A stretch of DNA of 64,000 bases from an uncultured Pelagibacteraceae bacterium (GCA_902583455.1 CACHVY010000002.1:62001-126000); one strand, 5' to 3'. Positions 54,421 through 63,758 are shown, counted from the first letter of the stretch. Notes: generated by a model from the sequence alone, not told the origin. A program made the numbers and translations.

Positions 54421-55512
54421 ATGAAACATAAAATACTTGTATTCATGCCTTCAATAGAAGGAGGAGGTGTAGAGAAAAATTTTTTCTTAGTTTGCAATTA
54501 TTTAGTTAATAAAGTTAAAACTTTAAAAGTAATAACCGTTTCTAAAAAATTCAAAAAAAAATTCAACAAGTCTATAATTTTAATTACTCCATCATCAAAA
54601 AAGTGGGATAACTTTAATAGAAAAATAAAATACTTAATTGCAATTTTGTTATTAATAAAGGAAATATTAAAAAGCAGAGATACAATCATTTTTGCCTTTC
54701 AAGCAAACATTTATTGTATATTAATTTGTAAACTTTTTTCTGTTAAAGTTATAGCTAGATCTAATACAGCGCCTATTGGATGGTCAAAAAATTTTCTAAA
54801 AAGATATATTTTTAGAAAAGTTCTAAATTTATCAAATATTGTAATGGTAAATAGTGTACAATTTAAAAATGATTTAAAGAGAGATCTTAATGTAAAATCA
54901 AAATGTATCTACAACCCTTTAAATAAATATGAAATATTAAAAAGATCAAGAGAAAAATCTAAAAAAATTTTTAGTAATTCAAATAAATTAAAAATTATTA
55001 ATATAGGTCGATTTACAGATCAAAAAGATCAGTTAACATTCTTAAGATCATTGAACTACCTTAAAAATAAAATAAATTTTGAAGCATGTATAATTGGCAG
55101 AGGTATTTTAAAAGAGCAATTACAGAAATATATATTCGATAACAAATTAAGTCGTTTTGTCAAAATCATGAATTTTGTTGAAAACCCGTATCCATTTATA
55201 AGGCAATCAGATCTATTTGTTTTAACGTCTAAATATGAAGGACTGCCCAATGTTTTACTAGAGGCCTTAACGCTTAAAAAATTTATAATATCTAGTTCGT
55301 GTCATACTGGGCCAAGAGAAATTTTATTAAATGGAAGGGGTGGATTGCTATTTAAAGTAGGTAATCACAAAGAACTTGCAAATAAAATTAAATATTATTT
55401 TTTTAACAAAAAAAAGTGTAGAAAATTATTAAATAGATCTTTCAAATCATTAGATAGATTTGATTATAAAAATAATTTACTAAAATATTACAAACTAATT
55501 GATAGTTTTTAA
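54421..55512 (+). CDS. Glycosyltransferase family 4-like protein
   Basis: A 363-residue GT-B enzyme. The C-terminal nucleotide-sugar domain shows INIGRFTDQKDQLTFLRSL, the E-x7-E type motif in SKYEGLPNVLLEALTLKKF and SSSCHTGPREIL. N-terminal start VFMPSIEGGGVEKNFFLVCNYL is typical of GT4 acceptor domains. ATG at 54421 preferred over TTG at 54412. Donor and acceptor sugars unknown; with its neighbours it probably builds an LPS or capsule repeat unit at the cytoplasmic membrane face. Divergent from the ligase gene across 150 bases. Confidence 0.9.
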   Translation: MKHKILVFMPSIEGGGVEKNFFLVCNYLVNKVKTLKVITVSKKFKKKFNKSIILITPSSKKWDNFNRKIKYLIAILLLIKEILKSRDTIIFAFQANIYCILICKLFSVKVIARSNTAPIGWSKNFLKRYIFRKVLNLSNIVMVNSVQFKNDLKRDLNVKSKCIYNPLNKYEILKRSREKSKKIFSNSNKLKIINIGRFTDQKDQLTFLRSLNYLKNKINFEACIIGRGILKEQLQKYIFDNKLSRFVKIMNFVENPYPFIRQSDLFVLTSKYEGLPNVLLEALTLKKFIISSSCHTGPREILLNGRGGLLFKVGNHKELANKIKYYFFNKKKCRKLLNRSFKSLDRFDYKNNLLKYYKLIDSF

Positions 55513-55513
55513 A

Positions 55514-56662
55514 TTATAATTTTAATAGCTTATTTAGTTTTAAATAATGTTTAAACATGCTGTACTTACTTGTTTTTTTTTTTAAAATTACTTTATCTGC
55601 AAAAATTTTTTCTTTACTTAAACTAGAGTAATCTATTAAACTTTTTAAAAGACCATCTTTAGAATTATTTTTGAACAATATCCCATTTTCTCCATTATTT
55701 AAGAATTCTTTTGGCCCATTTGGACAATCACTTGAAATTATATATGAATTACACATTGCTGCCTCTATCATTGCAAAACCAACCTCTTCCCACAAAGAGC
55801 TTAATACAAAAACCTCACTATTTTTCATAAAACTATAAATATTTTTTTTGAACCCTAATAAAAAGATTTTTTCTTTAAGCCTTTTATTTTCTATTAATTG
55901 TCTTAATTTTTTTTTATCCTCTCCTTCTCCTAATATAAAAAGGACAAAATCATCGTTGATTTTAAGAAATTCTGAGAATTCATTTATTAGATATGAAAAA
56001 TTTTTTTGTCTAGTTAATCTTCCAACTGATAAAATAACTTTTTTATTTTTGATTGTGTTAAAGTCACCTGGCAAATTAATTTTCTTTTTTAAATTTCCAA
56101 TTTTTAATATCGCATCGGGTAAATAGTGTAATATCCTTCTATCGAACAAATCTAAATTTTCTAAATCTTTTTTTAAGTCTAAAGTTGGACATGTAACGAT
56201 ATTTATTTTTTTAGAAGATAATCTCCAAAAAAATTTTCTAATAATATTTAATTTTGGATACCCAGATATTCTTAAAATAAAATCTGTATTAAATTTAAAC
56301 AGATTTAAAAGTGTTAGAGGTAATGATGTAATTAAATGTAAAACAATCTTGTCAGGCTTTTCTTTTTTTAATAAAAAGAATAGAGGAAAGAATGATAATA
56401 AATAAATAACTATATAAGAAAATCTACTCCTAATAAAACCTTTTTTAGGTAATATTTTGAAATATTTGAAATTCAAATCAATTATATTAACAGAATTATC
56501 TTTTAACATTTTCCGATGTTGATCCCATTCTCCGCAAACATTAATTATTCGGACATCATTATCTTTGCCATACTTGGATAAAGAAATTGCAGAGTTAATT
56601 GTAGATATAACCGTGCCTACTCGATCCAAACATGGAGACCAATAAAATATTTTTTTTTTCAT
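55514..56662 (-). CDS. Glycosyltransferase family 4-like protein
   Basis: A 382-residue GT-B enzyme. LSVGRLTRQKNFSYLINEF begins the C-terminal domain, followed by SSLWEEVGFAMIEAAMCNSYIISSDCPNGPKEFLNNGENGILF, which contains the E-x7-E-like motif of GT4 and the PNGPKEIL motif. The N-terminal domain starts YWSPCLDRVGTVISTINSAISL. Convergent with the preceding glycosyltransferase, with stops 2 bases apart. Function in surface glycan assembly is inferred from the place. Confidence 0.9.
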   Translation of the reverse strand: MKKKIFYWSPCLDRVGTVISTINSAISLSKYGKDNDVRIINVCGEWDQHRKMLKDNSVNIIDLNFKYFKILPKKGFIRSRFSYIVIYLLSFFPLFFLLKKEKPDKIVLHLITSLPLTLLNLFKFNTDFILRISGYPKLNIIRKFFWRLSSKKINIVTCPTLDLKKDLENLDLFDRRILHYLPDAILKIGNLKKKINLPGDFNTIKNKKVILSVGRLTRQKNFSYLINEFSEFLKINDDFVLFILGEGEDKKKLRQLIENKRLKEKIFLLGFKKNIYSFMKNSEVFVLSSLWEEVGFAMIEAAMCNSYIISSDCPNGPKEFLNNGENGILFKNNSKDGLLKSLIDYSSLSKEKIFADKVILKKKTSKYSMFKHYLKLNKLLKL

Positions 56663-56709
56663 TAGTATTTTTTTACATTAATTTATAAGATTAATATGTA
56701 AATTTCTTT

Positions 56710-57639
56710 ATGATTTTAATTACTGGCAGCACTGGATATATTGGTTCGCATCTTTCACAATTTTTATTGAAAAAAAAGATTCCATATATAGGAATAGACA
56801 ACCTTTCATATTCATATAAAACCAATGTATCTAATGTAAAAAAACACAATTTTTTTTGTATTTCAAACAACAAAAAAGTTAAACAATTAATAAGAAAATA
56901 TAAGATTCATACAGTTATTCATGCAGCAGCATCCTCTTATGTCTTAGAGGCAGAGAAACGTAAGAAGACTTATTTTTTAAACAATGTTATAAAAACTAAA
57001 AATTTCATAAATATTTGTAAGAAAAATAAGGTAAGAAGATTTATTTTTTTATCGTCATCTAATGTTTACCAAGAGCCAAAAAAAAATAAAATTTTAAAAA
57101 TAAATGATAAAACTCTTCCAAAAAATTATTATGGTAAAACAAAGTTAATTGTAGAAAAATATTTAAAAAAAAAGAAATTTGACAGTCTAGTAATCTTAAG
57201 ATTATTTAATATAATAGGTATAAATAATGGCAATTTTAAAATTTTTAAATTCAAAAAAAATAATTATCAAAGATTAATTTTTAAATTAAACCAAAATAAC
57301 AAATTGAATAAAACTACCAAAATAAATTATATTTTGAAAAAAGGTAAAAAAATATTTCCATCAAGAGATTTTGTAAATATATCAGACCTTATGCATGTGA
57401 TAATAAAAATATTAAAAGTTACATCCTTAAAACAAAGCACAAAAATTTTTAATGTCTCCTCTGAAGTTTCAACTCCAATAAACAGAATTATATCGAAATT
57501 GAATAAAAGAATAAAAAAGAATTATAAAATAACGTACAATGAAATATCAAAAAAAGAACTTGAATTTACTAAAGGGTCTAATAAAGAACTTTATGAATTT
57601 ATAAAATTTGTGCCAAATAAAATACTTAAAATATATTAA
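56710..57639 (+). CDS. NAD-dependent sugar epimerase/dehydratase (SDR family)
   Basis: A 309-residue extended short-chain dehydrogenase. NAD loop ILITGSTGYIGSHLSQFLL, VIHAAASS, FLSSSNVYQEP with the catalytic serine region, and the YxxxK pair in NYYGKTKLIVEKYL. It acts on a nucleotide-activated sugar, most likely as a 4-epimerase of GalE type, or a dehydratase or reductase. Weak conservation after residue 180 prevents a finer call. Divergent from the second glycosyltransferase over 47 bases, a possible promoter region. Confidence 0.9.
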   Translation: MILITGSTGYIGSHLSQFLLKKKIPYIGIDNLSYSYKTNVSNVKKHNFFCISNNKKVKQLIRKYKIHTVIHAAASSYVLEAEKRKKTYFLNNVIKTKNFINICKKNKVRRFIFLSSSNVYQEPKKNKILKINDKTLPKNYYGKTKLIVEKYLKKKKFDSLVILRLFNIIGINNGNFKIFKFKKNNYQRLIFKLNQNNKLNKTTKINYILKKGKKIFPSRDFVNISDLMHVIIKILKVTSLKQSTKIFNVSSEVSTPINRIISKLNKRIKKNYKITYNEISKKELEFTKGSNKELYEFIKFVPNKILKIY

Positions 57640-57649
57640 TTACATAAAT

Positions 57650-58309
57650 ATGGAAAAGTTTACTAACTTTTTAAAAGAATTTAGAACTAGATCTAGACAT
57701 CACTCTAAATTAACTAATTTTATAGTTCCTGAACTTATAAAATTTGAAAACTCAAATATTCTTGAATTCGGTGTAAGTGAAAAATGTATGTCAACAGAGT
57801 TATTTTTAAATTATTGTGAAATTAAAAAATGTAAATTATTTTCTGTAGATAACGTTGACTATTCCAAGAAATTCTCAAATGATAAATGGAAATTTATAAA
57901 ATCAAGAGATGATGATTTTAAAAATATAAGCTCACAAATACCAGAGAAAATCGATTTAATTTTACTTGATACAATACATGAAGCTGAACATGTTAAAAAA
58001 ATATTTTACTATTATTATGATTTTTTAAAGAAAAATTGTTGTTTTTTTATAGATGATATAAGTTGGTTACCTTATTTAAAAAATTCCGATAAAAATCGTT
58101 TTTATGCAGAAATAAATAATTATGAAACATTCATTAAGTTACTTGAAATATATAATAATAATCAAACAAATTTTAATATCGAATTTACTTTTGAGGGTAC
58201 AGGTATTTGTAAAATTAAAAAATTGAGTGAAAATAAACTTAATATTCCAAAAGATATTAAATCTAGGAAATTTTCAATTAAAAATTTAATACGTAAAGTT
58301 ATCAGATAG
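57650..58309 (+). CDS. Class I SAM-dependent methyltransferase-like protein
   Basis: A 219-residue protein with methyltransferase-like order of elements: NSNILEFGVSEKCMSTELFL (motif I-like, poor in glycine), LFSVDNVDYSKKF (acidic end of strand 2) and KIDLILLDTIHEAEHVKKIFYYYYDFLKKNCCFFIDDISWLP, which resembles the Methyltransf_24/cephalosporin hydroxylase-like group. The ATG at 57650 begins 11 bases after the epimerase stop; an upstream TTG at 57608 is less likely. It might methylate a sugar in the surface glycan. The relaxed glycine loop makes function uncertain. Overlaps the convergent glycosyltransferase by 8 bases. Confidence 0.68.
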   Translation: MEKFTNFLKEFRTRSRHHSKLTNFIVPELIKFENSNILEFGVSEKCMSTELFLNYCEIKKCKLFSVDNVDYSKKFSNDKWKFIKSRDDDFKNISSQIPEKIDLILLDTIHEAEHVKKIFYYYYDFLKKNCCFFIDDISWLPYLKNSDKNRFYAEINNYETFIKLLEIYNNNQTNFNIEFTFEGTGICKIKKLSENKLNIPKDIKSRKFSIKNLIRKVIR

Positions 58310-59414
58310 AAGAGATTATTTTTTTTGCTCTCCAAACAAAATCTTCTTTGTTTGCAAATTTGTATGCATTAAATCTTAATTTATTGAATTTTTTAACATT
58401 AGATTTAATTTTTTTTATTTCCTTTAACCAAACATCATGGCTATTTTTTTTAAATACTAAGATAGAATTTATATTATGTTTTAATACTTCATTTATTACC
58501 TTTATATTTGAACAAATTATAAGTTTGCCTGTGATCATATAGTCAAATATTTTTAATGGAGAAGTGTATTTTGAAATATCTCCGACATTTCCAGATACAG
58601 TAATTTTATTGGTATAAGGTAATAAGCATATATCTATATTTTTAAGCTTTCTTCTTATTTTTGAATAAGGGATATAATTTTGAAAATGCAAGTTTTTTGA
58701 TGAATATTTATTACTCAAATTCTTAATCTCTTTTTTACTGCCCCCATAGATATAATATTCATTGGTTTTGTCCTTACTAGATAGCCTTATTAACATATCA
58801 AGTCCGCGAGATTTATAAATAGAACCAAAATATCCAATTTTTAAATTTTTATTTAAACTTTTATATTTCTTAAATTTTAATTTAATTGATGAAGCATTGT
58901 GAAGAACTAGTAATTTATCTTTTTTTACAGAATAGGATTTATGATATTTGTTTTTAAGAGTTTTTGTTGTGGTAATGATCTTTAAAATATTCTTATTATT
59001 AAGAAATTTAAAATGTTTAACTATAAATTTGACTATTCTTCCTTCAATATGAATATCATCGTGTATCTCAAGAATATGGGCTTTGTTTAAAAAGCACAAC
59101 AGTAAAGAAGTAAAAAAATTTCTAGTTATGAATAAATTTTGATTTTTATATTTTGAGATGAGTATAGAGAATAGAGAATATAAATAATAATTTATACCTG
59201 TAGGAAATTTTTTAAAATATTTAATCCTTTTAATTCTAAACTTATTTTTAATATCATAAAAATTATAATAATTTTCATCTCTATACCCTGTGTTTGGCAA
59301 TACAAGATTAACATTGTGTCCAATCTTGCTTAGAGCTTCACAAAGTTTTGCTGTCTGCAAACTACTTGCATTTTTGGAAGGAGCCGCAGAATTCGATATA
59401 TAACAAATATTCAT
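58302..59414 (-). CDS. Glycosyltransferase family 4-like protein
   Basis: A 370-residue GT-B protein. The start ICYISNSAAPSKNASSLQTAKLCEALSKIGHNVNLVLP is typical of GT4 acceptor domains, and LKIGYFGSIYKSRGLDMLIRL opens the donor domain. The donor domain continues with DICLLPYTNKITVSGNVGDISKYTSPLKIFDYMITGKLIICSN, in which KIFDYMITGK replaces the E-x7-E motif, as in some members. Starts with an ATGA overlap with the preceding methyltransferase-like gene, being the last gene of the operon that begins with the PEP-synthase-like gene. Confidence 0.9.
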   Translation of the reverse strand: MNICYISNSAAPSKNASSLQTAKLCEALSKIGHNVNLVLPNTGYRDENYYNFYDIKNKFRIKRIKYFKKFPTGINYYLYSLFSILISKYKNQNLFITRNFFTSLLLCFLNKAHILEIHDDIHIEGRIVKFIVKHFKFLNNKNILKIITTTKTLKNKYHKSYSVKKDKLLVLHNASSIKLKFKKYKSLNKNLKIGYFGSIYKSRGLDMLIRLSSKDKTNEYYIYGGSKKEIKNLSNKYSSKNLHFQNYIPYSKIRRKLKNIDICLLPYTNKITVSGNVGDISKYTSPLKIFDYMITGKLIICSNIKVINEVLKHNINSILVFKKNSHDVWLKEIKKIKSNVKKFNKLRFNAYKFANKEDFVWRAKKIISSI

Positions 59415-60028
59415 CTGGGATCCAAGATATACTTATTTAATAAATTTTTATCAAATTTTTTTTTTTTTGGCTTTAAAAAAGCCATTCTGCCAATCTTTTT
59501 AATTTTATAAAAGTTCTTAAGAACAGTATAGTGAGGTCTATCAAAATAATCGTCTAGTAAAATTTTTGTTTTAACCTTTTTTTTTTTTAGAATTGAAAAT
59601 AAAAATAATAAACATGCTACTCTAAACCTACCATCAATTAATATAAAATCGGGAAATTTTTTTCTAGAGTACTGTTCAATTGATTTGACATAATTTAAAA
59701 ATTTTTTTTTTTGTACAAATAACGGATAAGAATATTCTCCCACAATACCGATATTTATGAATTTAATTTTATCATTTTTTGTTATTTTTTTTATCTTGTT
59801 GTAAAAAAATTTATCTAATTCTATTGATATATATTCTTTTTTTTGTTCATATGCATGGATGGTTGATGAGCCAGAACCATATTCAAAATAATAATTTGAT
59901 TTTTTGAGTAAATTTTTAAAATAATAATTTGCTAAGTGGCTTCCAAAATTAATATATCTCGAAACTTTTATATTGCTTTTATTTTTAAATTTTTTTTTGA
60001 ACCTTCTCAAATTTTCGAAGAATATCAT
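59411..60028 (-). CDS. Methyltransferase-like protein of the phosphoramidate operon
   Basis: A 205-residue protein with a class I SAM methyltransferase-like pattern: YYFEYGSGSSTIHA (motif I), EYISIELDKFFYNKI (strand 2 with acidic end), PDFILIDGRFRVACLLFLF (motif IV-like) and KTKILLDDYFDRPHY. No family name is certain. It overlaps the glycosyltransferase by 4 bases and follows the nucleotidyltransferase after 4 bases, so it belongs to the same transcript. In C. jejuni two methyltransferases (Cj1419, Cj1420) accompany the phosphoramidate genes, which makes a role in methylating the phosphoramidate or its sugar an attractive inference. A non-enzymatic role is possible. Confidence 0.65.
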   Translation of the reverse strand: MIFFENLRRFKKKFKNKSNIKVSRYINFGSHLANYYFKNLLKKSNYYFEYGSGSSTIHAYEQKKEYISIELDKFFYNKIKKITKNDKIKFINIGIVGEYSYPLFVQKKKFLNYVKSIEQYSRKKFPDFILIDGRFRVACLLFLFSILKKKKVKTKILLDDYFDRPHYTVLKNFYKIKKIGRMAFLKPKKKKFDKNLLNKYILDPR

Positions 60029-60032
60029 ATAA

Positions 60033-60761
60033 TTATTTCAATTTTTTAAACTTTTTAAAGTCATCAATAGTATCAAATTCAGCCCATTTTAAATTCTTTA
60101 GGATAGAGTTAACAGAATATTTCATTTTAATTAAAATCATTAAAAAATTTGTAAAATCTACTTTTTTATTTTTTTTGAGGATTTTATCTAAAAGTTCTGA
60201 ATTGCGAAAATCTTTTAAAATACTTCGAGATAATTTTGTTATTCCAACAAATCTCCCCGAAATATTTTCTAGATTATTTGTTTTTTTTCCAAGTTTAACA
60301 ATTTTATTGTTTTTTATTAACAATTCTTCAATATCATTTTTATAATTTTTTTTTAATTTCCATTTTTTTAACCAATCTTTATCTACTAAAGTAGTTATTT
60401 TTTTTTTGGATTTAATAACTAGCGATAAGCATTTTTCATCAAAAATAATATCTGAATAAATTACCAATATATCGGTATTTTCAGGTATTTTTCTTAAAGA
60501 TAAATTGAGTGAGTAAACCATATTTGTTGTTTTATAATTTTTATTATGAACATAATTATATTTATTTTTTGTTTTATTTTTTATGAGATTTGCCTTAAAA
60601 CCAGTTACTATAAAAATATCAGAATCCTTAAATTTTTTTTTGTTTAATAGTCTAATATTCTTTTCTAAAATTGATTTTTTATCTTCGAATTTATAAAGGC
60701 ACTTTGGATATTTTAGTCCGGTTCTTTTACCTGAGCCTGCACACAAAATTACAGCTTTCAT
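60033..60761 (-). CDS. Nucleotidyltransferase, Cj1416-like (candidate CTP:phosphoglutamine cytidylyltransferase)
   Basis: A 242-residue NTP transferase. The N-terminal pyrophosphorylase signature is MKAVILCAGSGKRTGLKYPKCL, with the nucleotide loop G9-S-G11 and Lys20. VTGFKANLIK, TTNMVYSLNLSL and VIYSDIIFDEKCL follow in the order seen in LicC-like and sugar-phosphate nucleotidyltransferases. In C. jejuni, Cj1416 uses CTP and L-glutamine phosphate to form CDP-L-glutamine. Assignment to this reaction comes from the neighbours: its ATG overlaps the stop of the amidotransferase gene (TAATG). Other sugar-phosphate or choline-phosphate cytidylyltransferases are the main alternative. Confidence 0.82.
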   Translation of the reverse strand: MKAVILCAGSGKRTGLKYPKCLYKFEDKKSILEKNIRLLNKKKFKDSDIFIVTGFKANLIKNKTKNKYNYVHNKNYKTTNMVYSLNLSLRKIPENTDILVIYSDIIFDEKCLSLVIKSKKKITTLVDKDWLKKWKLKKNYKNDIEELLIKNNKIVKLGKKTNNLENISGRFVGITKLSRSILKDFRNSELLDKILKKNKKVDFTNFLMILIKMKYSVNSILKNLKWAEFDTIDDFKKFKKLK

Positions 60762-61369
60762 TATTTCAGTAATAATTTTATCATTTTATCTAATATATTA
60801 AAATTACTAGTTCTTTCTGGGTGCCACATCACACCATAGATTTTTTTTTTTTCATGTTTGAACATCTCAATATTATTATTTTTATCAATTGCCAAAGTTT
60901 TAAATTTTTTAGATTTTGAAACACGATTTATTCCATAATTATGAAAACTATTTACATAATATTTTGATTTTCCAAAAATATTTTTATTAATATATATATT
61001 ATGGTTTCTTTTCATATGTCCATAAATTCTATCAATTTTGCCGTTGAAAAAATAATTGATTACCTGCATTCCTCTACATACTCCTAAAATTGGAATATTT
61101 CTTTTTAGACCGTAATTAATAACGTTTTGTTCTACCTTAAGTCTAGTTTTTGAAATTTTATCTTTTTTCATTATGTCATTACCTCCAGGCAAAATAATTA
61201 TATCGATCCTTTTTATGGTCTTTAAAATTTTTTGAGATATTTTTATTGAATTAGGTAATTGATTAAAAACATGATTTCTCTTATCAAAATAATTAATCCA
61301 ATAATGATCAACAAAATCTATATAAGTTTTATGATATCTTTTATAATTAGATGTTATTAGAATATTCAT
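60761..61369 (-). CDS. Class I glutamine amidotransferase-like hydrolase, Cj1417-like
   Basis: A 202-residue peptidase C26/GATase1 protein. The catalytic triad is present: nucleophile Cys98 in ILGVCRGMQVINYFF, His183 and Glu185 in VMWHPERT. PGGNDI is the oxyanion loop. In C. jejuni, Cj1417 hydrolyses the gamma-glutamyl bond of CDP-L-glutamine, leaving cytidine diphosphoramidate and glutamate. Independent members cut gamma-glutamyl-GABA (PuuD), which is the alternative; no putrescine genes are near. It starts 2 bases after the PEP-synthase-like gene and overlaps the nucleotidyltransferase by one base. Confidence 0.85.
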   Translation of the reverse strand: MNILITSNYKRYHKTYIDFVDHYWINYFDKRNHVFNQLPNSIKISQKILKTIKRIDIIILPGGNDIMKKDKISKTRLKVEQNVINYGLKRNIPILGVCRGMQVINYFFNGKIDRIYGHMKRNHNIYINKNIFGKSKYYVNSFHNYGINRVSKSKKFKTLAIDKNNNIEMFKHEKKKIYGVMWHPERTSNFNILDKMIKLLLK

Positions 61370-61371
61370 AA

Positions 61372-63732
61372 TTATCTTATTATTAATTGTTTATTTTTAC
61401 AATTTATTGTTATTACAGAATTGTTTTTTATTTTTTCAAAATTATCATTACCTAATCCAATTACTGCAGGAATATTTAGCTCTTCACACCTTATAGACAT
61501 ATGTGAATTAATACCTCCATATTTGGTTACTAATCCACCAATTTGATTTGAAAATATCCAATCAAAACCGGGGTCAGCGTTTTCAATTAATATAACTTTA
61601 TTAGAAAGATTTAAATTAAAATTTTTATTTTTTATTTCTATAACTTTTCTTGTTATAACTTTATCAGTTACAAAATTAGGTTTAGTTAATAAGTTTGAGG
61701 CAATAAAAAAATCATTAAAATTAGTTATCAAATAAGGCAATTTAGATTTCCTATTAATTAGTTCAAATTTTTTATCTTCCATTATTATTTTATTTATAAT
61801 TTTATTCTTATTTTTTTTTGTTAATTTAAATATATTATTTAAATCTAATTTTGAAAATTTATTTTTTGATATTTTAAAATGGCTTAAATAATATTTCAAA
61901 ATTTCTAAAAGATCACTTAAAGATCTTGTGAATATAAATTTCGAATTTTCTCTTAATTTAATAGAAATTAAGCAAAATTTTATTAATTGATTATAATTTA
62001 AAGTAAAATTATTTTTTTTTAAAAATAGATTTATATTTTTTTTATCTCTTTCTTTTATTCTTGGAATTTTTAGCTCTAGAGAGAGTAATTCGTTTATTTT
62101 TTCGATCCTTCTTGTTTTTAATGAGGAGTTATACCTTTTTACATTTATATCGTATGTTCCAGGCCTCAAATGATAAAAATAATTATCAAATATTTTTTTA
62201 TTTTTATCAGTTTTTCTGATCTTTTGAAGATTGATATAGAAAGTTGTAATTGAATTAATAGAATTAATTAATTTTATATAACTAATTTTACTTATAATTT
62301 TTTTTTCAAATAGTGAGTTTAAGAATTTTTTTCCAATAAATGCATATCTAGCATAAATAGAAAAAGGTATTATTCCATTTTTCTTTATATTTAAAATTAA
62401 ATTTTCTATTTCAAATTTTATTTTACTATAATTTTTTTTTTTAAAATTTTTTATAAGAAAAGTTCTGTCTTTTTCTAATTTAATCAAAGATTTATTTAGT
62501 AAAAATCCATCTTTATCAAAATTTAAAATTTTTTTATTAGTAAAAATTTGTAACTTTTTTAAATAATCAGTTTTTTCTTTATGATTTAAAAAATTATAAT
62601 TTTTTAAAACTTTTGATTTTGTGAATGCATCATAGCTTCCATCTGAGATATCAAATTCAATTTTATCATGTAAATATGGTTTACTGATAAGTTCGTAAGA
62701 CCAATAATTTACTATCTTCTTTGCAGTTTTATTTTTAATAACCGAGGGTAAAAAAGAGTAAAAACTAAGTCTAGCATCAATAAATGGTTTTCCAGTAAAT
62801 TTATACATTAGTGGTCTATCAACATTTTTATATCCCATTTTTTTTCTCGCTATAGACCAACTTTTTTTTGTAATCAGTTCGTAGTACAGTGAATAAGCTA
62901 AGTTGTTAGGTTGATAACCTATCATTTCTGCCGGATTCCAATCTGGCATCAGGCCAAATATAGAATATTTACCGAATTTTTTATTAATTGAATTTATTTT
63001 TATAAAATTTTTCTGATTTTTTATAAGATTTTTATAAAATAGTTTTTTTTCAGAATTCTTCCAATTTTTTGTAGTTGATATTGGTCTAATTTGAAAAATG
63101 TTGACAATACCTTTCTTGTCAACTGCAAACTCAATATCAATTTTTGCATTGTTAATTTTTTTCTCTATTTCTATAACTGAAAAAATTATTTTTCTAAATA
63201 TTTTAGATCGAAGACCTCGTATATTTTTTTTAAAAATATGTATAACTCTTCCACCTGTTTTACTTCCAGATGTAACAGTATTTGTGAGGCTTGAGGTATC
63301 ATCATAGTTTATCACATAATAATCTGAACCATCTTGAATACTAAAATTGGTTACAACTCCACTTAACTTTGAGTTGAAGACGTAATTTTGAAAAATGATT
63401 TCACTTTGATTTATTATAAATTTACTTTTAGTCTTAGATTTGTATTGTTTGACTAATTTATTAATACCTAAAATTATGTTTTTTTTTGAATTGTTTAAAT
63501 CACTTAAACCATCAAATTCTCCAGCCATTGATTTATTTTTACTATCTTCAAGATAATAAGAAGATCTGATGCAAATTTTTTTTGCTAGTTTTTTTATTAT
63601 TAAATTTGAAATTTTATTTTTATTCTTAATAATATCCTCAATTTTATATTTGTAAAAAGTAGGAATAATTGATTTTTTCAAATTTAACTTTTTCAATTCA
63701 ACTAAGTTTTTTGCTTTTGAGGAAAAATTCAT
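61372..63732 (-). CDS. PEP synthase/PPDK-like enzyme, Cj1418-like (candidate L-glutamine kinase)
   Basis: A 786-residue protein with the architecture of phosphoenolpyruvate synthase relatives. The N-terminal ATP-grasp half has KICIRSSYYLEDSKNKSMAGEFDG, then LSGVVTNFSIQDGSDYYVINYDD and KIDIEFAVDKKGIVNIFQIRPIS. A long middle part shows no PEP-binding TIM barrel. The C-terminal swivelling domain ends VTKYGGINSHMSIRCEELNIPAVIG, with phospho-acceptor His744. Lack of the C-terminal barrel excludes ordinary PEP synthase. The C. jejuni homologue in size and layout, Cj1418, phosphorylates the amide nitrogen of L-glutamine. First gene of a five-gene operon. Confidence 0.85.
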   Translation of the reverse strand: MNFSSKAKNLVELKKLNLKKSIIPTFYKYKIEDIIKNKNKISNLIIKKLAKKICIRSSYYLEDSKNKSMAGEFDGLSDLNNSKKNIILGINKLVKQYKSKTKSKFIINQSEIIFQNYVFNSKLSGVVTNFSIQDGSDYYVINYDDTSSLTNTVTSGSKTGGRVIHIFKKNIRGLRSKIFRKIIFSVIEIEKKINNAKIDIEFAVDKKGIVNIFQIRPISTTKNWKNSEKKLFYKNLIKNQKNFIKINSINKKFGKYSIFGLMPDWNPAEMIGYQPNNLAYSLYYELITKKSWSIARKKMGYKNVDRPLMYKFTGKPFIDARLSFYSFLPSVIKNKTAKKIVNYWSYELISKPYLHDKIEFDISDGSYDAFTKSKVLKNYNFLNHKEKTDYLKKLQIFTNKKILNFDKDGFLLNKSLIKLEKDRTFLIKNFKKKNYSKIKFEIENLILNIKKNGIIPFSIYARYAFIGKKFLNSLFEKKIISKISYIKLINSINSITTFYINLQKIRKTDKNKKIFDNYFYHLRPGTYDINVKRYNSSLKTRRIEKINELLSLELKIPRIKERDKKNINLFLKKNNFTLNYNQLIKFCLISIKLRENSKFIFTRSLSDLLEILKYYLSHFKISKNKFSKLDLNNIFKLTKKNKNKIINKIIMEDKKFELINRKSKLPYLITNFNDFFIASNLLTKPNFVTDKVITRKVIEIKNKNFNLNLSNKVILIENADPGFDWIFSNQIGGLVTKYGGINSHMSIRCEELNIPAVIGLGNDNFEKIKNNSVITINCKNKQLIIR

Positions 63733-63758
63733 TTAGTATTTATATTTAAGATTTATAT

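Noticed and set aside
61372-63732. Ordinary PEP synthase or pyruvate phosphate dikinase
   Set aside because: The C-terminal PEP-binding barrel is missing; the protein ends after the swivelling histidine domain.
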